Shown here piece after piece: positions 15,099-27,500 of a DNA stretch of 64,000 nt. The notes beneath the pieces were generated by a model. The model saw only the letters and a list, made by a program, of their open reading frames with translations. It did not search any database and had not been told where the DNA came from. Numbering within the stretch: position 1 is the first letter of the stretch; each line of letters begins with the position of its first letter. Source of the DNA: Paenibacillus brasilensis (lineage in GTDB: Bacteria > Bacillota > Bacilli > Paenibacillales > Paenibacillaceae); assembly GCF_009363115.1 (NCBI RefSeq), contig NZ_CP045298.1, positions 3,655,501-3,719,500 of the forward strand, in the 5' to 3' direction. The position numbers were made by a program, and so were the translations under genes.

Positions 15099-15770
15099 CT
15101 ATTCAAGATAATTAATAAAACCAAGGGAAAAAGGAAGGGAATTCAGGAGACCGAGAGATTGAATGAGAGCAATTAAGCCAAAATACAGCATAACCATTCC
15201 TGACAGTTTATTGAACAAGGAAAGCTTCGATCTCTCCACCGTCATATTGATTCTGAACAACGAAGCGGTCCCTGTCAGACAGACCCACCATAAGGCGGAA
15301 CCTAGAAAGACACCAACGATCAAAAAAGGTATATCGGAGCTGGTATGCGACAGAAGGATGCCGGAAGCGCCGAATACGCCAAGGAAGAAAACAATCGTCA
15401 TGGGATTGGACAATGTCAGGAGCAGGGTCCCCGCGTAGGAATTCAGTGAGCATTCCCTGGAATGTGGTTCCGATCTTTCTGTCGTGGGCGTATGTAGCAG
15501 CGACTTGATGCCCAGAAAGCAAATGAAAAGTCCGGCTATAGCCTGCAGTACCGTTTTGTATTCGATTAGAAAATTGGTCAAAGCGGATAATCCTAACCCC
15601 GCGATACTACCATAAACTGCGTCTGCCGTAGCTGCTCCCAAACCGCTGAGCAGTCCGGTTTTGAATCCAGAGATCATTGTTTTCTTGACGCATAATATAC
15701 TAACGGGACCTAGAGGAGCGGCAATGGAAAGCCCCAGTAGAATTCCTTTTACCATCCATTTCCACGACAT
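15099..15770 (-). CDS. LysE/RhtB-type amino acid exporter
   Basis: A 223-residue inner-membrane protein with six hydrophobic helices. It has the LysE signature near the N-terminus (GILLGLSIAAPLGPVSILCV, then KTGLLSGLGAATADAVYG) and a second conserved helix with LLLTLSNPMTIVFFLGVFG. Members export amino acids or analogues. The Lrp-type regulator gene lies 20 bases upstream on the same strand. In this family such pairing usually means the regulator senses the exported amino acid. Specificity is unknown. Confidence 0.88.
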   Translation of the reverse strand: MSWKWMVKGILLGLSIAAPLGPVSILCVKKTMISGFKTGLLSGLGAATADAVYGSIAGLGLSALTNFLIEYKTVLQAIAGLFICFLGIKSLLHTPTTERSEPHSRECSLNSYAGTLLLTLSNPMTIVFFLGVFGASGILLSHTSSDIPFLIVGVFLGSALWWVCLTGTASLFRINMTVERSKLSLFNKLSGMVMLYFGLIALIQSLGLLNSLPFSLGFINYLE

Positions 15771-15790
15771 AAGAATCCACTCCTTTTTTC

Positions 15791-16222
15791 CTATTCTTCT
15801 TTCAACGTGGATAAAATAAAAAACGTATTCGATCTCATAACTTTAAGATTGGTCTTTAGCGTATTCGTGATAAAATCCTCCAATTCGGATAAATCTGGAA
15901 GCGCCACTTTCAGTAGATAATCGTATTCCCCCGAGGTATGATGACATTCTAATACATGCGGCGACTGAATAATAGTTTTGCGAAATAATTGAGTTTCGGC
16001 TGAACTATGTAGTTGCACAAAAATATAAACCACGTAGTTTTGCCCCATGGCCTTACGATTCAGCTTGACGGTGAATTGATTAATAATCCCCTTTTTTTCT
16101 AGTTTGCGGATTCTTTCAGCGATGGAGGGCACCGATAAGTGAATGATTTTACTAATGTCGGAACTAGTCATTCGGCTGTTGCTTTTCAACATTTGCAAGA
16201 TCTGAAGATCGATGTTGTCCAT
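15791..16222 (-). CDS. Lrp/AsnC-family regulator
   Basis: A 143-residue protein with an N-terminal winged HTH (MDNIDLQILQMLKSNSRMTS, then SVPSIAERIRKLEKKGIINQ) and a C-terminal RAM/AsnC ligand domain (QNYVVYIFVQLHSS, CHHTSGEYDYLLKVALPDLS). It precedes the LysE exporter and probably controls it in response to an amino acid. The upstream region is AT-rich and contains an ATATGATATGCAT stretch that could be its site. Confidence 0.88.
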   Translation of the reverse strand: MDNIDLQILQMLKSNSRMTSSDISKIIHLSVPSIAERIRKLEKKGIINQFTVKLNRKAMGQNYVVYIFVQLHSSAETQLFRKTIIQSPHVLECHHTSGEYDYLLKVALPDLSELEDFITNTLKTNLKVMRSNTFFILSTLKEE

Positions 16223-16407
16223 AGTGTTTTACTCCTTTAAGTTAATTATATGATATGCATAAAAAAAGAAAATACATGAACATGAGTTTGTTTTATTTTT
16301 AACTTTTTCCTTTATAAACTTAAATTTTTAAAGTTGGCTTTGGTAATGGAGGTTAGAACTTTAAAATTTTAACCGCAAAAAAATGTATTTCCGGTCCATA
16401 GCATACA

Positions 16408-16455
16408 GAAAAAGCCGTCCCAAAGGCAAATTGCTCTGCCTACGAGACGACCTTT
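16408..16455 (-). terminator. Terminator of the NRPS operon
   Basis: On the minus strand GTCGTCTCGTAGGCA pairs imperfectly with TGCCTTTGGGACGGC and is followed by TTTTTC. It ends the transcript 25 bases after the SDR stop codon. Confidence 0.75.
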
Positions 16456-16479
16456 CCATATTCGGCGGGGTTGACGGGG

Positions 16480-17268
16480 TCAGATTGATTTCACCATACC
16501 GCCGTCAACAATCACTGTTTGACCGGTGGTGTATGAGTTCGCTTCTGAACAGAGAAAAACAACCATTTTCGCAAGCTCATCGGGCTGGCCATACCGACCT
16601 AGCGGGATTGATTTTTTGGACTGGGCTTGAATTTCTTCAACACTTGTATGCAGAGCGTCCGATTTGAGCAGATCCAGATAAAGCGTCCGGTCGGTCGCAA
16701 TTCGACCGGGAGCCACTGTATTAATCAGGATGCCGTAGGGAGCCAGCTCGTTGGACAAGGTCTTGGTCAATCCGGCAATTCCGGCCCGAAGTGTATTGGA
16801 AAGAATCAGGCCGTCAATCGGCTGTTTCACCGAAGTAGAGGCAATATTGACGATGCGAGCGCTGTTCGACTGCTTCAGAAAAGAAAGCGAACAGCGGATT
16901 AGTCGGATCACGCTCATCAGGTTTTGATTGAAGGCCTGTTCCCATAACGTATCGTCCGTATTCTCAAAGGTCCCGCCCGGAGGACCCCCGGCGTTGGTGA
17001 TAACGATATCGAGCCCTCCGAAGGCTTCAACCGCTGTCTGGACTAATTCCATGATATCTTCTTTTCTGGTCAAATCGGCAACCTTATCATAAATATTCGT
17101 GTCAAAGCGTCCACGTAAATCTTCGGCAGTCTCTTTCAGTAGATCCGCATTGCGGGAACAAATCATGACATTGGCGTCTTCGCTCGCGAATTGTTCGGCT
17201 ATGGCTCTTCCAATGCCTTTACTCGAGGCGGTCACCAGCACGTTTTTATTCTTCAGATTCAAGTTCAT
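16480..17268 (-). CDS. SDR-family oxidoreductase of the NRPS operon, atypical active site
   Basis: A Rossmann-fold protein of 262 residues. TASSKGIG (about 13-20) is the NAD(P)-binding TGxxxGIG variant, ICSRN suggests NADPH, and TNAGG is the NNAG equivalent. The usual YxxxK pair is absent: after [20 protein letters not shown] the expected Tyr and Lys are Ser and Arg. A known subgroup of FabG-like SDRs shares this pattern. It is the last gene of the operon, 50 bases after the MFS gene, and may reduce a precursor or the peptide. ATG 17268 is preferred over a GTG at 17280 that abuts the ribosome site. Confidence 0.8.
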   Translation of the reverse strand: MNLNLKNKNVLVTASSKGIGRAIAEQFASEDANVMICSRNADLLKETAEDLRGRFDTNIYDKVADLTRKEDIMELVQTAVEAFGGLDIVITNAGGPPGGTFENTDDTLWEQAFNQNLMSVIRLIRCSLSFLKQSNSARIVNIASTSVKQPIDGLILSNTLRAGIAGLTKTLSNELAPYGILINTVAPGRIATDRTLYLDLLKSDALHTSVEEIQAQSKKSIPLGRYGQPDELAKMVVFLCSEANSYTTGQTVIVDGGMVKSI

Positions 17269-17317
17269 GAAATCACACACCCCTTCAAATACAAAATAAT
17301 TTTGTACTGTTTTATGC

Positions 17318-18571
17318 TCAAAGCTTTCGGATTGGCGTCACCAGCGCGATGACCACCTCCAAGATTTTGGCGCCCGCTGCTACAGCGAATACTGCACGTG
17401 GATCGGTCCATTCCGATAGGGCAGCTCCGGTCATCGCTCCCAAGGGCATGGCCAAACGGGTCAGCACTCTGGAAAAGCCGAGTACTCGACCGATCATATC
17501 GGAAGGAATGGTCTCTTGGCGTATGGAGGTAACAATCGTATTCCAAGCGACGTTACAGACTGTAACCGAGAAAAAAGCGATCCCGGGAGCAAGCCAGAAA
17601 TGGCTGACTGAGGCAAAAAGGAAACCAACCGTTCCGATCCCCAGCAGCACGGGGATTAATGCGCCTCGGCGGAACCGCTTCTCCAGTGGAACAGCCAGAA
17701 TGCTTCCGATGATGCCTCCAAATCCGAGCAGGGTATAATTGATGCTGCTTTGCTGGGTACTCAGATGGAGGGTGTTCAGCAGGTAGAACATCAACACGCC
17801 GAAGGCCGCGCTATAACCGAAGTTGCCGATCATTGCCTGAAAGGAGAAGGACAGATTAATTTTTGAACGAATAAGCCATTTGAAACCTTCACCGATGTCT
17901 TTAAAAATCTGCGACAGGCTGGCTAACGACTTGGGCTTGCTGAAGCTTGGCATGAGGATCAGAACGACAAGTGTTCCAACAAATGATATGACATCGAGCC
18001 AAAGCGTGTTGAATCCTCCAATGGCTACAATAATCAAACCAGCAAGTAGCGGTCCTGCCAGCTCCGCAATTTGGTTGGTCAACTGGTAGGAGGCGTTAGC
18101 CCGAGTCAACTGGTTGGGAGCAAGCATAGGAATAATGGCAACGATAGAAACATCGAACATTAGTGAAAGTACGGTGAGCACGAAGGTAATCGCATAAAGA
18201 TGCCATAGCTGCAGAACGCCCGCAAAGTGCAGCAGGGGTATTAGTGCAACGAGCAGCGCTCTGAAGCTGTCGGTTATGATCATCAGCTTTTTGCGTTCCC
18301 ATCGGTCGACCATACTGCCGACAACCGGACCAAACAAGACAATTGGCAAAACGCTCACCGCATACATGGATCCCATAACGATACTGGATTGGGTTAATTC
18401 GTAGGAGATCCAGGGAATAGCAAAGGTAAACAGAGAATCGCCGAGTCTGGAAATGAACATTCCCATCAAAAACCGAATATAGGAGAGGGGCAGTTCCAGG
18501 AGTTTAGGCGCCGAAACTGCATGCTCATCCTTCTCGTTTTGCAGAGATGAAGTCGTGTTTGAATTTGTCAT
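17318..18571 (-). CDS. MFS exporter of the NRPS operon
   Basis: A 417-residue MFS protein with about 12 hydrophobic segments. [20 protein letters not shown] opens helix 1 and [20 protein letters not shown] is the loop 2-3 motif. It resembles the MFS_3/enterobactin-exporter type drug and siderophore exporters. The gene overlaps the NRPS stop by four bases, indicating translational coupling, so it most likely exports the peptide and gives self-resistance. The N-terminal 30 residues are polar. Confidence 0.85.
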   Translation of the reverse strand: MTNSNTTSSLQNEKDEHAVSAPKLLELPLSYIRFLMGMFISRLGDSLFTFAIPWISYELTQSSIVMGSMYAVSVLPIVLFGPVVGSMVDRWERKKLMIITDSFRALLVALIPLLHFAGVLQLWHLYAITFVLTVLSLMFDVSIVAIIPMLAPNQLTRANASYQLTNQIAELAGPLLAGLIIVAIGGFNTLWLDVISFVGTLVVLILMPSFSKPKSLASLSQIFKDIGEGFKWLIRSKINLSFSFQAMIGNFGYSAAFGVLMFYLLNTLHLSTQQSSINYTLLGFGGIIGSILAVPLEKRFRRGALIPVLLGIGTVGFLFASVSHFWLAPGIAFFSVTVCNVAWNTIVTSIRQETIPSDMIGRVLGFSRVLTRLAMPLGAMTGAALSEWTDPRAVFAVAAGAKILEVVIALVTPIRKL

Positions 18572-21500
18572 CGATTAACCTCTTTCGCTTCGGGTAGGTA
18601 ATTCAGGATTCGCTCCGCAAGTTGTTCAACATGGGGCTTCTGTATAAAGGAATAATGATCTCCCGGTATGGTTTCCGCCTGGAGATCGGCAGCCAGCTTG
18701 CTCCAGCCCAAAGCTGGATCATTGCCTGTCTTTTGCACGGTATTCGCTGCAGAAACGATGAGAAGACTACCGTTATACGGCTGCGGTGCGTAGTTCCACA
18801 GCATATGGATATGGTTCAGTAGAAGCTCCAGATGCCGCCTGATAAACATGGAATCGTTGTTGCCGTATCGCTTCCTAACCTCATCTTGGGTTAGGAGCCA
18901 ATTCAACCTGTCCGACGCATTCATACCTAGAAATTTCTCCTCCCATGTCGGGATTCCTTCTTCGAATAAGTAGGCCAGTATATACTCAGCTTCATTAGCG
19001 AACCTAGGCCGGAACGCATCTTTATCCATAATGACAAGGCACTTTACTTCTTCTCTGCGCATCTGAAGCAGGCGAGCCATTTCAAAGGCTACCATTCCAC
19101 CCATGGACCATCCCCCTAAATAGTAGGGGCCATGGGGCTGAACCGTTTGGATGCCCTCGATATAGTAGAGAGCCATATCTGTCATATCATCGAACAGCAG
19201 TCCTGGTTCATCAAGCGACGGTGCCTGAATGCCGACGAACCGATAACGGGATTGTATCATTTGGGCAAGTTCAAGGTAGCTGTGTACGTTGCCTGTAATT
19301 GGATGAACACAGAAGAACAGGGGCTTGCCAACGCCAGCGCCATTGAACGGCACGAGACTCGGATGTCGACATTCCAGCAAGGGGTCGGACTGTACTTCTT
19401 CCTTGGCTAACGACCGGATATTCTTCGATACTTCCACCGCCAACCTGATGTAGGCATCGGCAAGAAGCTGAATATCCTCCGGTGAGCTTTGTTCTTTGCT
19501 GTAAGTCCATTGCATCCGGAGCCTATTGTTCGTGACCATCATGTCGATGCAGATCGGATGTGATCTATTGCTCTCGGATGACCGATCCTCCGCTTCGTAA
19601 TGATCACAAATAGTTAAGAGAGATCCCCCGCTCAGTGTGTTGAATTGGTCTAGGTAGTTAAATTTTATGCCTGGCTGCGGCAGCATCTGTGCTTTTCTCC
19701 GTATGGTTTTCTCGGGATGGGCATATTTCAGCCAGCCCAATATCCAACCCGATTCATCCGCTTGCTTCAGGGTCGCATCGATATACCGGACGGTTGAGCG
19801 AATCCCGTCTGGCGCGGACTTGAGAAGCACAGGAAGGTGTGTCGTAAACCAGCCTATGGTCCGATACAGATCCAATTCGGAATGCCCCCTCCCGTGACTT
19901 TCGAGATCAACCACGAGACAATCGTATCCACTCCACTGCTGATAGGCTTCAGTAAGGACGGCAAGCAACACCGCATTCACATGTACATCCCACAAAACAG
20001 GTGCCGTCCTAATTAGAAGGTCGGTCGTTTCTGGTTCCAGAGCTACGGTTATGGTTTCCGCGTAACGTTCCGTATTCTCAAGGATGCTATTGATCGGCAG
20101 CGACGGAATCTTCTCATCCCGCAGCCAGTTCCATTGTTCAAGCTCCTGTTTAGGGTCAAGCTTTAGGGCCTGTTCGTGCATATTCTTTGCCCAGACCTGG
20201 AACGGAGAGGTGGCTGCCGGAAGTTTCGGTTCTTGCCCAGTGAGCAGCAGTCCGCAGACCGTTTGTAAATCGTCGGTTAAAATTCTCCACGAAACTCCAT
20301 CGACAATAAGATGATGGAGGATAATGAGAAGCATTGATCTGCCACGTTCTCCCCGGTAAAAGTAAATCATGCTGTACATGCTACTTCTTGTATGGGAAAC
20401 TGACTGCTGATAGCGTTTGGCATGGTAAGCCAAAGCTTCTTCAGCTTCTTCAGCATCCATGTCCTGTAAATTGACGATTGCCACAGGATAATCCGGTGTA
20501 TCGGATATAGTTTCCTGTATCCACTGGTGATCCCTGTCCTGTACGAAGCGCGTGCGCAGTGCCGGATGATGCTGGATAAGGACGGAGACAGCTCTGTCCA
20601 AGAGTTCATAAGACAGAGAGGGATCAAGCTCCAGAAGCAGCGACTGGTTCCAGTGGCCCTGATGTTCTGACTGATGCTCAAAGAACCAAGCTTGCATTGG
20701 GCTTAGAGGAGCTCCGTCTGTATTCGTTTCAGTTTCATGTGCTACCGATTCGGTTTGACGAATAAACCAGGCCAATTCGGCAATGGTCTGATACTGAAAC
20801 AAATGCTTTAGTGTCAAATGCCATCCTCGGCTGTGAGCTTGCGCGATTAGTTGCATGCTTAATATCGAATCTCCACCGAGTCGGAAGAAATTATCATATA
20901 TTCCGATTCTTTCTTGATCGAGGATGTTGGACCAAATGTCCGCTAATTCTTTTTCTACTTCATTCTGCGGAGTGTGGTATTTTTCTGGCAAAGTCCGGGT
21001 CTCTACCTCAGGGAGCGCGCTTCGGTTGATTTTCCCCTGCAGCGTACGTGGAAGTTCATCCATCCAGATATAGGCGTAAGGGAGGAAATAAGAAGGTAGA
21101 GCCCTTAGAATATAAGCATTTATTTTTTCGTCTGACGGTTTGTTAACACCTGCCCGAACCAGATAAGCGACCAGATGCTTCGCTCCGTCTTGTAAAGTCT
21201 TTGGCAAGACGACGACTTCTCGAACGTCCAAAAGCTCCGACAATACTCGTGTCAATTCGGCTGGTTCAACCCGGTAGCCATTAATTTTAACCTGATCATC
21301 CAGGCGTCCTAGAAATTCAATAGCTCCGTCCTGGAGCATGCGAACCCTGTCACCCGTTCTGTATACCCGCTCCCCGTTCATGCCTTCAAAGGAAGTGTAA
21401 GAATACTTCTCCCGGGTAAGACATCCCTGATTAAGGTACTCTCTGGTCACTGCAGCCCCTCCGACCCATAGCTCGCCTACAACTCCTTTGGGAACCAGAC

Positions 21501-24500
21501 ATCCGCTTGGATCCACGATATAAAAACGGATATTGGGTAGAGGATAGCCGACTGGAATACCGATGTCCGTTAAGTTATTTTCCGATTGAACGTAGAAGGT
21601 GGAAACCCCTACAGTGGTTTCGGTAGGACCGTAATGATTGTAAATCTGGCATACACCCTTGTGTTTCAGCAACTCCCGAATCCATTCCGAATTCGACGCT
21701 TCTCCGCCCAGAATCAGCCGTTTGCGCGGCATAAATGCCTGTATGCTTGACAGATTTTGCAGAGCCTGCAAGTGTGAGGGAGCTATTTTCAGACAATCGA
21801 TTGGATTCTGGGAGAAATATTCAGCCAGACCGGGAGCGTTCAGCGCAAGCTCACGGGTGACCAGGTGAAGTGTTCCACCTGAGCAGAAAGCTGGGAACAA
21901 AACTGTTTGGCATGAATCCACAGCCAGCGGTTGCACCATGGCGAAGGTAGAGCATTCAGCTAGTTGTAGTGTCTCTGAGATACCTAGAACGTAGTTTATA
22001 ATTTGCTTGTGCTCGACAACTACGCCTTTTGGCTGTCCTGTCGATCCGGTGGTATAAAGGATATATGCGGCCGATCCGGGCATCATGTCGGGTAGCCTGG
22101 TTTCCATAGACTCGTTTGTGATCAAGCTCCAATCTTTATCCACATTGACGATAGGACAATAACAATCAAGCTTGTCTGACAACAAGCTTTGACTCACAAT
22201 CAGAGAGACACTGGAGTCCTCGAGAATGAAGTGAATCCGCTTAACCGGCATAGAAGGTTCAAGTGGGACAAAGGCTCCCCCCGCCTTCAGAATCCCTAAA
22301 AGTCCGATCACCATTTCTACCGAGCTTTCCATGTACACTCCCACAAAAGTTTCTACACCGATTCCCATGCGGCGCAGAAAGCGCGCCAATTGGTCAGACT
22401 TCCTGTTGAGTTCCTCGTAAGTCAGGGAGACATCCTCACATACGCACGCTATGCTTTCGGGAGTTTGCATCGCCTGGCGGGTGAACAAGTCATGCAGGCA
22501 AAGATTCTCTTCATAGTTGCGGCAGTTCCCGCTTCCCAGATATATCAATTCCGTAAACTGGGACGGAGCGACGAGAGCCTGCCCGTTAAGAACCGTTTTC
22601 GGGTTCTCTGTGATGCTCTGCAACAATATTCCAAAATTTTCCAACATCTTTCTAATGGTGGACGGAAGAAACAAGTCGGGATCATACGTGATTATCGCAG
22701 TCAACCGTTCAGGATGGTAGCTAACAGAAAGCGAAATGTCGCATTTTGACGCCTCTCCGTCCTGTGGTACTCGCTCCGCCCTCACTCCATTGAACTCCGG
22801 CAAATCGGTGGGCTGCTCCATCAGGAACATCGTCTGGAACAATGGAGTCAGGCTCAGTTTTCTTTCCGGATTTAGGACCGATACCAAATGCTCAAATGGA
22901 AGGTCTGAGTGATCCAGGGCTTCGAGCAGCGACATTTTCACCTGAGCAATGAGCTCCAAGAAAGACAAGTCGCCGGACACAGTGGAGCGGATGGCCAGCG
23001 TGTTGACGAACAGTCCTACCAAATGTTCAAGCTCTTCGTGGCTTCGATTCGTAACTGGAGTACCTACGACAATATCTTCCTGTCCGCTATAACGTGCGAG
23101 CAGAACAAAATAAGCTGATAGTAAAATAATGAAAAGGGTCGATTCCTTCTCCTGTGCTAACTCTTGCAATGAAACCATTAACTCTAGAGGCAGTTCCAGC
23201 GTTTCCGCTGCTCCTCGGTAGCTTTTTTCCGCGGGGCGCGGGAAGTCGAGTGGAAGCTGCAGGACATCGGTGACGTCTCTGAGCTTTTGAGTCCAATATT
23301 CAACTTGGTTTTGAATGTCGCCTCCCTCAACTATTTTTCTTTGCCAACTCGCGAAATCGGTATATCTGAACTTTAGATCAGGAAGATAGGATTCTGTCTT
23401 TCCTACACCTGCATTATATAGCTGCGACAACTCGTGGATGAGGATGTCGACAGACCATCCATCGGTAATCATATGATGCATTGTAATAATCAGTAGATTT
23501 ACTTCGGATTCAACACGTATCAATTCGGCTCGAAACAAGGCTTCTTCATTCAATCGAAAAGGGTGCTTGACGCTTCCAGCTATCTTTTGCTGCCATTTCT
23601 TATTGGTGTCCTGTTCATTGTAATCTTCCAACTTCAGCTTCCTTAACTCGAAATCCGTCTGAAGGACTGTCTGAATGAGATGTCCTTTGCTCATCTGGAA
23701 TGTGGTTCTCAGAGCGTCATGTCTTTCTACCAATTTGCGCAAACTGTTTTCGAGGATAGAAAAATCAAGCGGACCGGTAAATTTCAGGATGACAGGTACG
23801 TGATAGGTTCCGGTTCCGGGCTGCAGGGATTCGAAAAACCAGATGCGCTGCTGGGCGTATGAAAGGGGCGCGTAAGGCTGAATGTCTGTTCGTTCTAGCG
23901 TTAAAGCTGGTGATGCCGGCACATAACCCGTTATTTCTCTGGCAAGTTCGGCAATTGTTGGATTTGTGAAGAGCGTTTTCAAGGTCAATTCAATCTGTAA
24001 TTTGGCTCGGATTCTTGCAAGGATTTTGAGTGCAGCTAGAGAATCGGCTCCAATATCGAAGATATTTTCAAGCACGCTGATCCGCTTGGTACCCAGTATG
24101 GCTGTAAAGATGGAAGTGAGCAGCAACTCCGTTTTATTTCTGGCTAGGATATAAGGAACCTCAGTCTTGATCGGAGTTCCTCCAGACGCCGCGACCCGGT
24201 TGCGGTCGATCTTGCCATTGGGATTCAAGGGCATTTGGTCCAATAGGAAAAAGGTGTTTGGCATCATATAATCCGGAAGTTTCCGTTTCAGTTCTTTTTT
24301 TACCAGTTGAATATCCTTTTTGCTGTTGTCGACAAAAACGAGATAGGCCTGAAGCTGAAAAAGGGAAGGTTCACTTTCGTAAGAGATAACGACGGCATCC
24401 TTTACACCCATCACCGACCGTAACGCCGATTCGATTTCACCTAATTCAACACGGTAACCCCTTACCTTTAGTTGATGATCCCGACGCCCAATAAACTCGA

Positions 24501-27500
24501 TGTTGCCGTCTGGCCAGTACCTTCCCAGATCGCCCGTTCTGTAAAGGCGTTCTCCTGGCACAAACGGACTATCGACAAACTTCTCTTCCGTCAGTTCCGG
24601 ACGGTTAATGTACCCCTGACCGACGCAGCTTCCACCAATGTATAACTCGCCAATTATACCCGGGTAGAGGGGCTCTAGATCGGGAGTCAGAATGTAGGAA
24701 GACATATTAGCGAAAGGACGACCGATCGGGATGTTGCCCTGCTCCAGTATGCGGCTACCTTCCCCCTCGAAGTAGATGCTGTCTACCGTCGCTTCCGCGA
24801 CGCCATACGAATTGATGACTCTGGTGGCTGGTCCGCATACTTTTTGGAGATTATTGTATTCATGGGGAAACCAGTAGTCAGCGCCTACAATAATGACTTT
24901 AACGCTGGTAAGCTTCAAATTGCCCTCTTCGAGATACCAAACTAGATTTCTCATGACAGCAGGTAGAAAAAAGCCAAAATCGACCTGTTCTCGTACCATT
25001 AGAGTATGCATCTCCGGCGCGTTCATAAGACATTCCTGAGGGCAAAGTAGAAGCTTGCCGCCGGAACATAGCGTCCGGAACACATCCGCAGTGAACACAT
25101 CGAAAGCAAAGCTTGTCATCTGTAGATTGCAACCGATATTCCGTAAATCGTAGGCCTTGTTCCAAGCGTCATAAGCCATGGAAAGTCCGATTTGCGTGTT
25201 CATGGCCCCTTTTGGCTTACCCGTTGAACCGGAGGTAAAAATGACATAGGCCAATTGATTATCTGCTGTAGAATGGACCGGGTTACTATAGTCCTCACAT
25301 GCAAGGGCTTCTTTTAACGACAGTATCCGTATCCCTGAGTTTTCTTTCAGAATCGAAGCCTGATCTGTGATCAAGACCTTAATCGCAGATTCCGTTATCA
25401 TATGATCCAGCCGTTCCTGTGGATAGTCGGGATCAAGCGGTACATAAGCGCCCCCGGCTTTGAGAACCCCGAGAATCGCCGCTACCGCCTCCCAAGATTT
25501 GTATAGCATGATGCCGACCAAGGAATTAGTTCCACTTCCAGAGCGATTCAAGCTGTGCGCGATACTATTCGCCTTTTGATTTAGGTCCTCGTACGAGATT
25601 CGGATATTGCCGTCGACGACCGCCGTTTTGTCAGGGGTGGCAACTACCTGACGCTCAAACATTTGGTGAACCGGAGTAAATTTGCAAGACGGCTCAGCAC
25701 ACCGATTCCATTCATAAAGAATCGTCTGCCGTTCGTTTTCAGTTAGTTTTGGCACTGATAGGCTGGACAGATGAGGGGTACGTGCAATTTCCGCCAATGT
25801 ACGTATATATAAATTCATCATTGATTCTATCTGAATCCGTTCGAATTCTCGGCAGTCCCATACCAGAGCAAGCCGAAGGGTATCCGAGGCGACATCACGG
25901 AAAAAATCAACAACTAACGGATAAATGGGCGCCGAATAGTCGTTACTCTCCATAATGGCGATGTCTTTGTTGTTATCGAATTCATTGTAAACATGAAAGT
26001 GGGTGTAGTTGAACAAAGTCTCGAACAGAGATGCGCCTCCGTGATCCTGCATAATTTGGGACAGCGGATATCTGCGGTACGGAAGAAGCCTGTTTTCCTC
26101 CACCCACAGACTTTGGACAAAGTCAATCCAGCTTTGATGCTCCAACTTGTAACGGAACGGAAGTGTATTCAAAAATAGTCCAAGTACCTTGTCGCCGTCT
26201 ATAGTTTCTGGTCTGCCGTTATATACGACGCCCGTAGTAACGTCATGTTCCCCAGTCAGCAGTGACATGATTTTAAGATGCGCCGCCAGCAAGACGCTGC
26301 GGAGAGGGACATTGAATGCCCGGCAAAAGTGATCCAGACCGGTTAGCAAGGGCTTTGGAAGCTCCTGTACCTGGCTATCGCTGAAGATCGAAGTCGGTTC
26401 TGATTTTAAGGCGAGCCGTGGAACTTTGGCAATCGAGCAGTCTTCTAGCCATTCTTGCCAAAATTCACGGCATTCCTGGGACTGAAGGAGCGCTTGTTCC
26501 ATGCTAGCGTATTCCGCAAATCGGACGGATAAAGGAGTCGTCTGACTTAAGGCTTCTTCGGGATTTTTCAGCAAGAAAACGTAAGTATGCAGCAATTCCG
26601 TGAAAAACGAAGCCACGCTCCACCCGTCGATCAGCGCATGATGCGTGCACAGACTCAGTTGAAAGGTCTTGTCGCTTCGGCGGTGTGCCGTTAGTGTGAA
26701 GACCGGACCGTGGGACAAATCAAGCTTCAACACTTCCTGCTGCCACCATATGCGAATATAATTCTCCTGCTCTACTGGGCTTTGCTCTCGGATATCATAT
26801 TCGTAAAAGGAGACCAACGTATAAGGCATCACGATTTGCAAAGGCTCCTTGAACCCTTCCATTGAGATCGTAGTCCGCAAAATATCGTGGCGTTTTACCA
26901 ATATATTAAGAGACTTTTCTAACACGTGTCCATCGTAATCGGCACGTATTAGGAGGGAGTTCAAGACGTAATACATTGCTTCTTCGGGGCTATACTCGCT
27001 GTGAAATACCATGCCCTGCTGAAGCATGGTTAGGGGGTAAGCATCCACCGCTTCTTCCTGCAATATGGCGCGCTCCTCGCTGGAGATCTGGGAGAAGGGT
27101 TCGTAAGTCTGTCCCGCACTATGCTTCCTGTTATCTGATAAAAATTGGGCAGATAATTCCCTAATTGTGGGAAACTGGAAGATCTGTTCTACTTTCAGAT
27201 CAATACCTTTTTTTTGTGCCAAGGAAACTAATTGGATGCAGCGAATGGAATCTCCGCCAATCTGAAAAAAGTTATGCTCCACGCCTACCGTTTGTACACC
27301 CAGCACTTGGGACCAGATCTCAACCAATTGCTGTTCGAGCGGAGACGAGGCTGCGACATAGGCATCTTCCGTATCCAGCTCCAGAACAGGTGCAGGGAGG
27401 AGGGACTTGTCTACCTTTCCGTTAGGGGTGACCGGAATAGAGGACACTTCCACAAAAAAAGATGGCGTCATAAAGGAAGGCAGCGTCTGTCTGATTTGTT

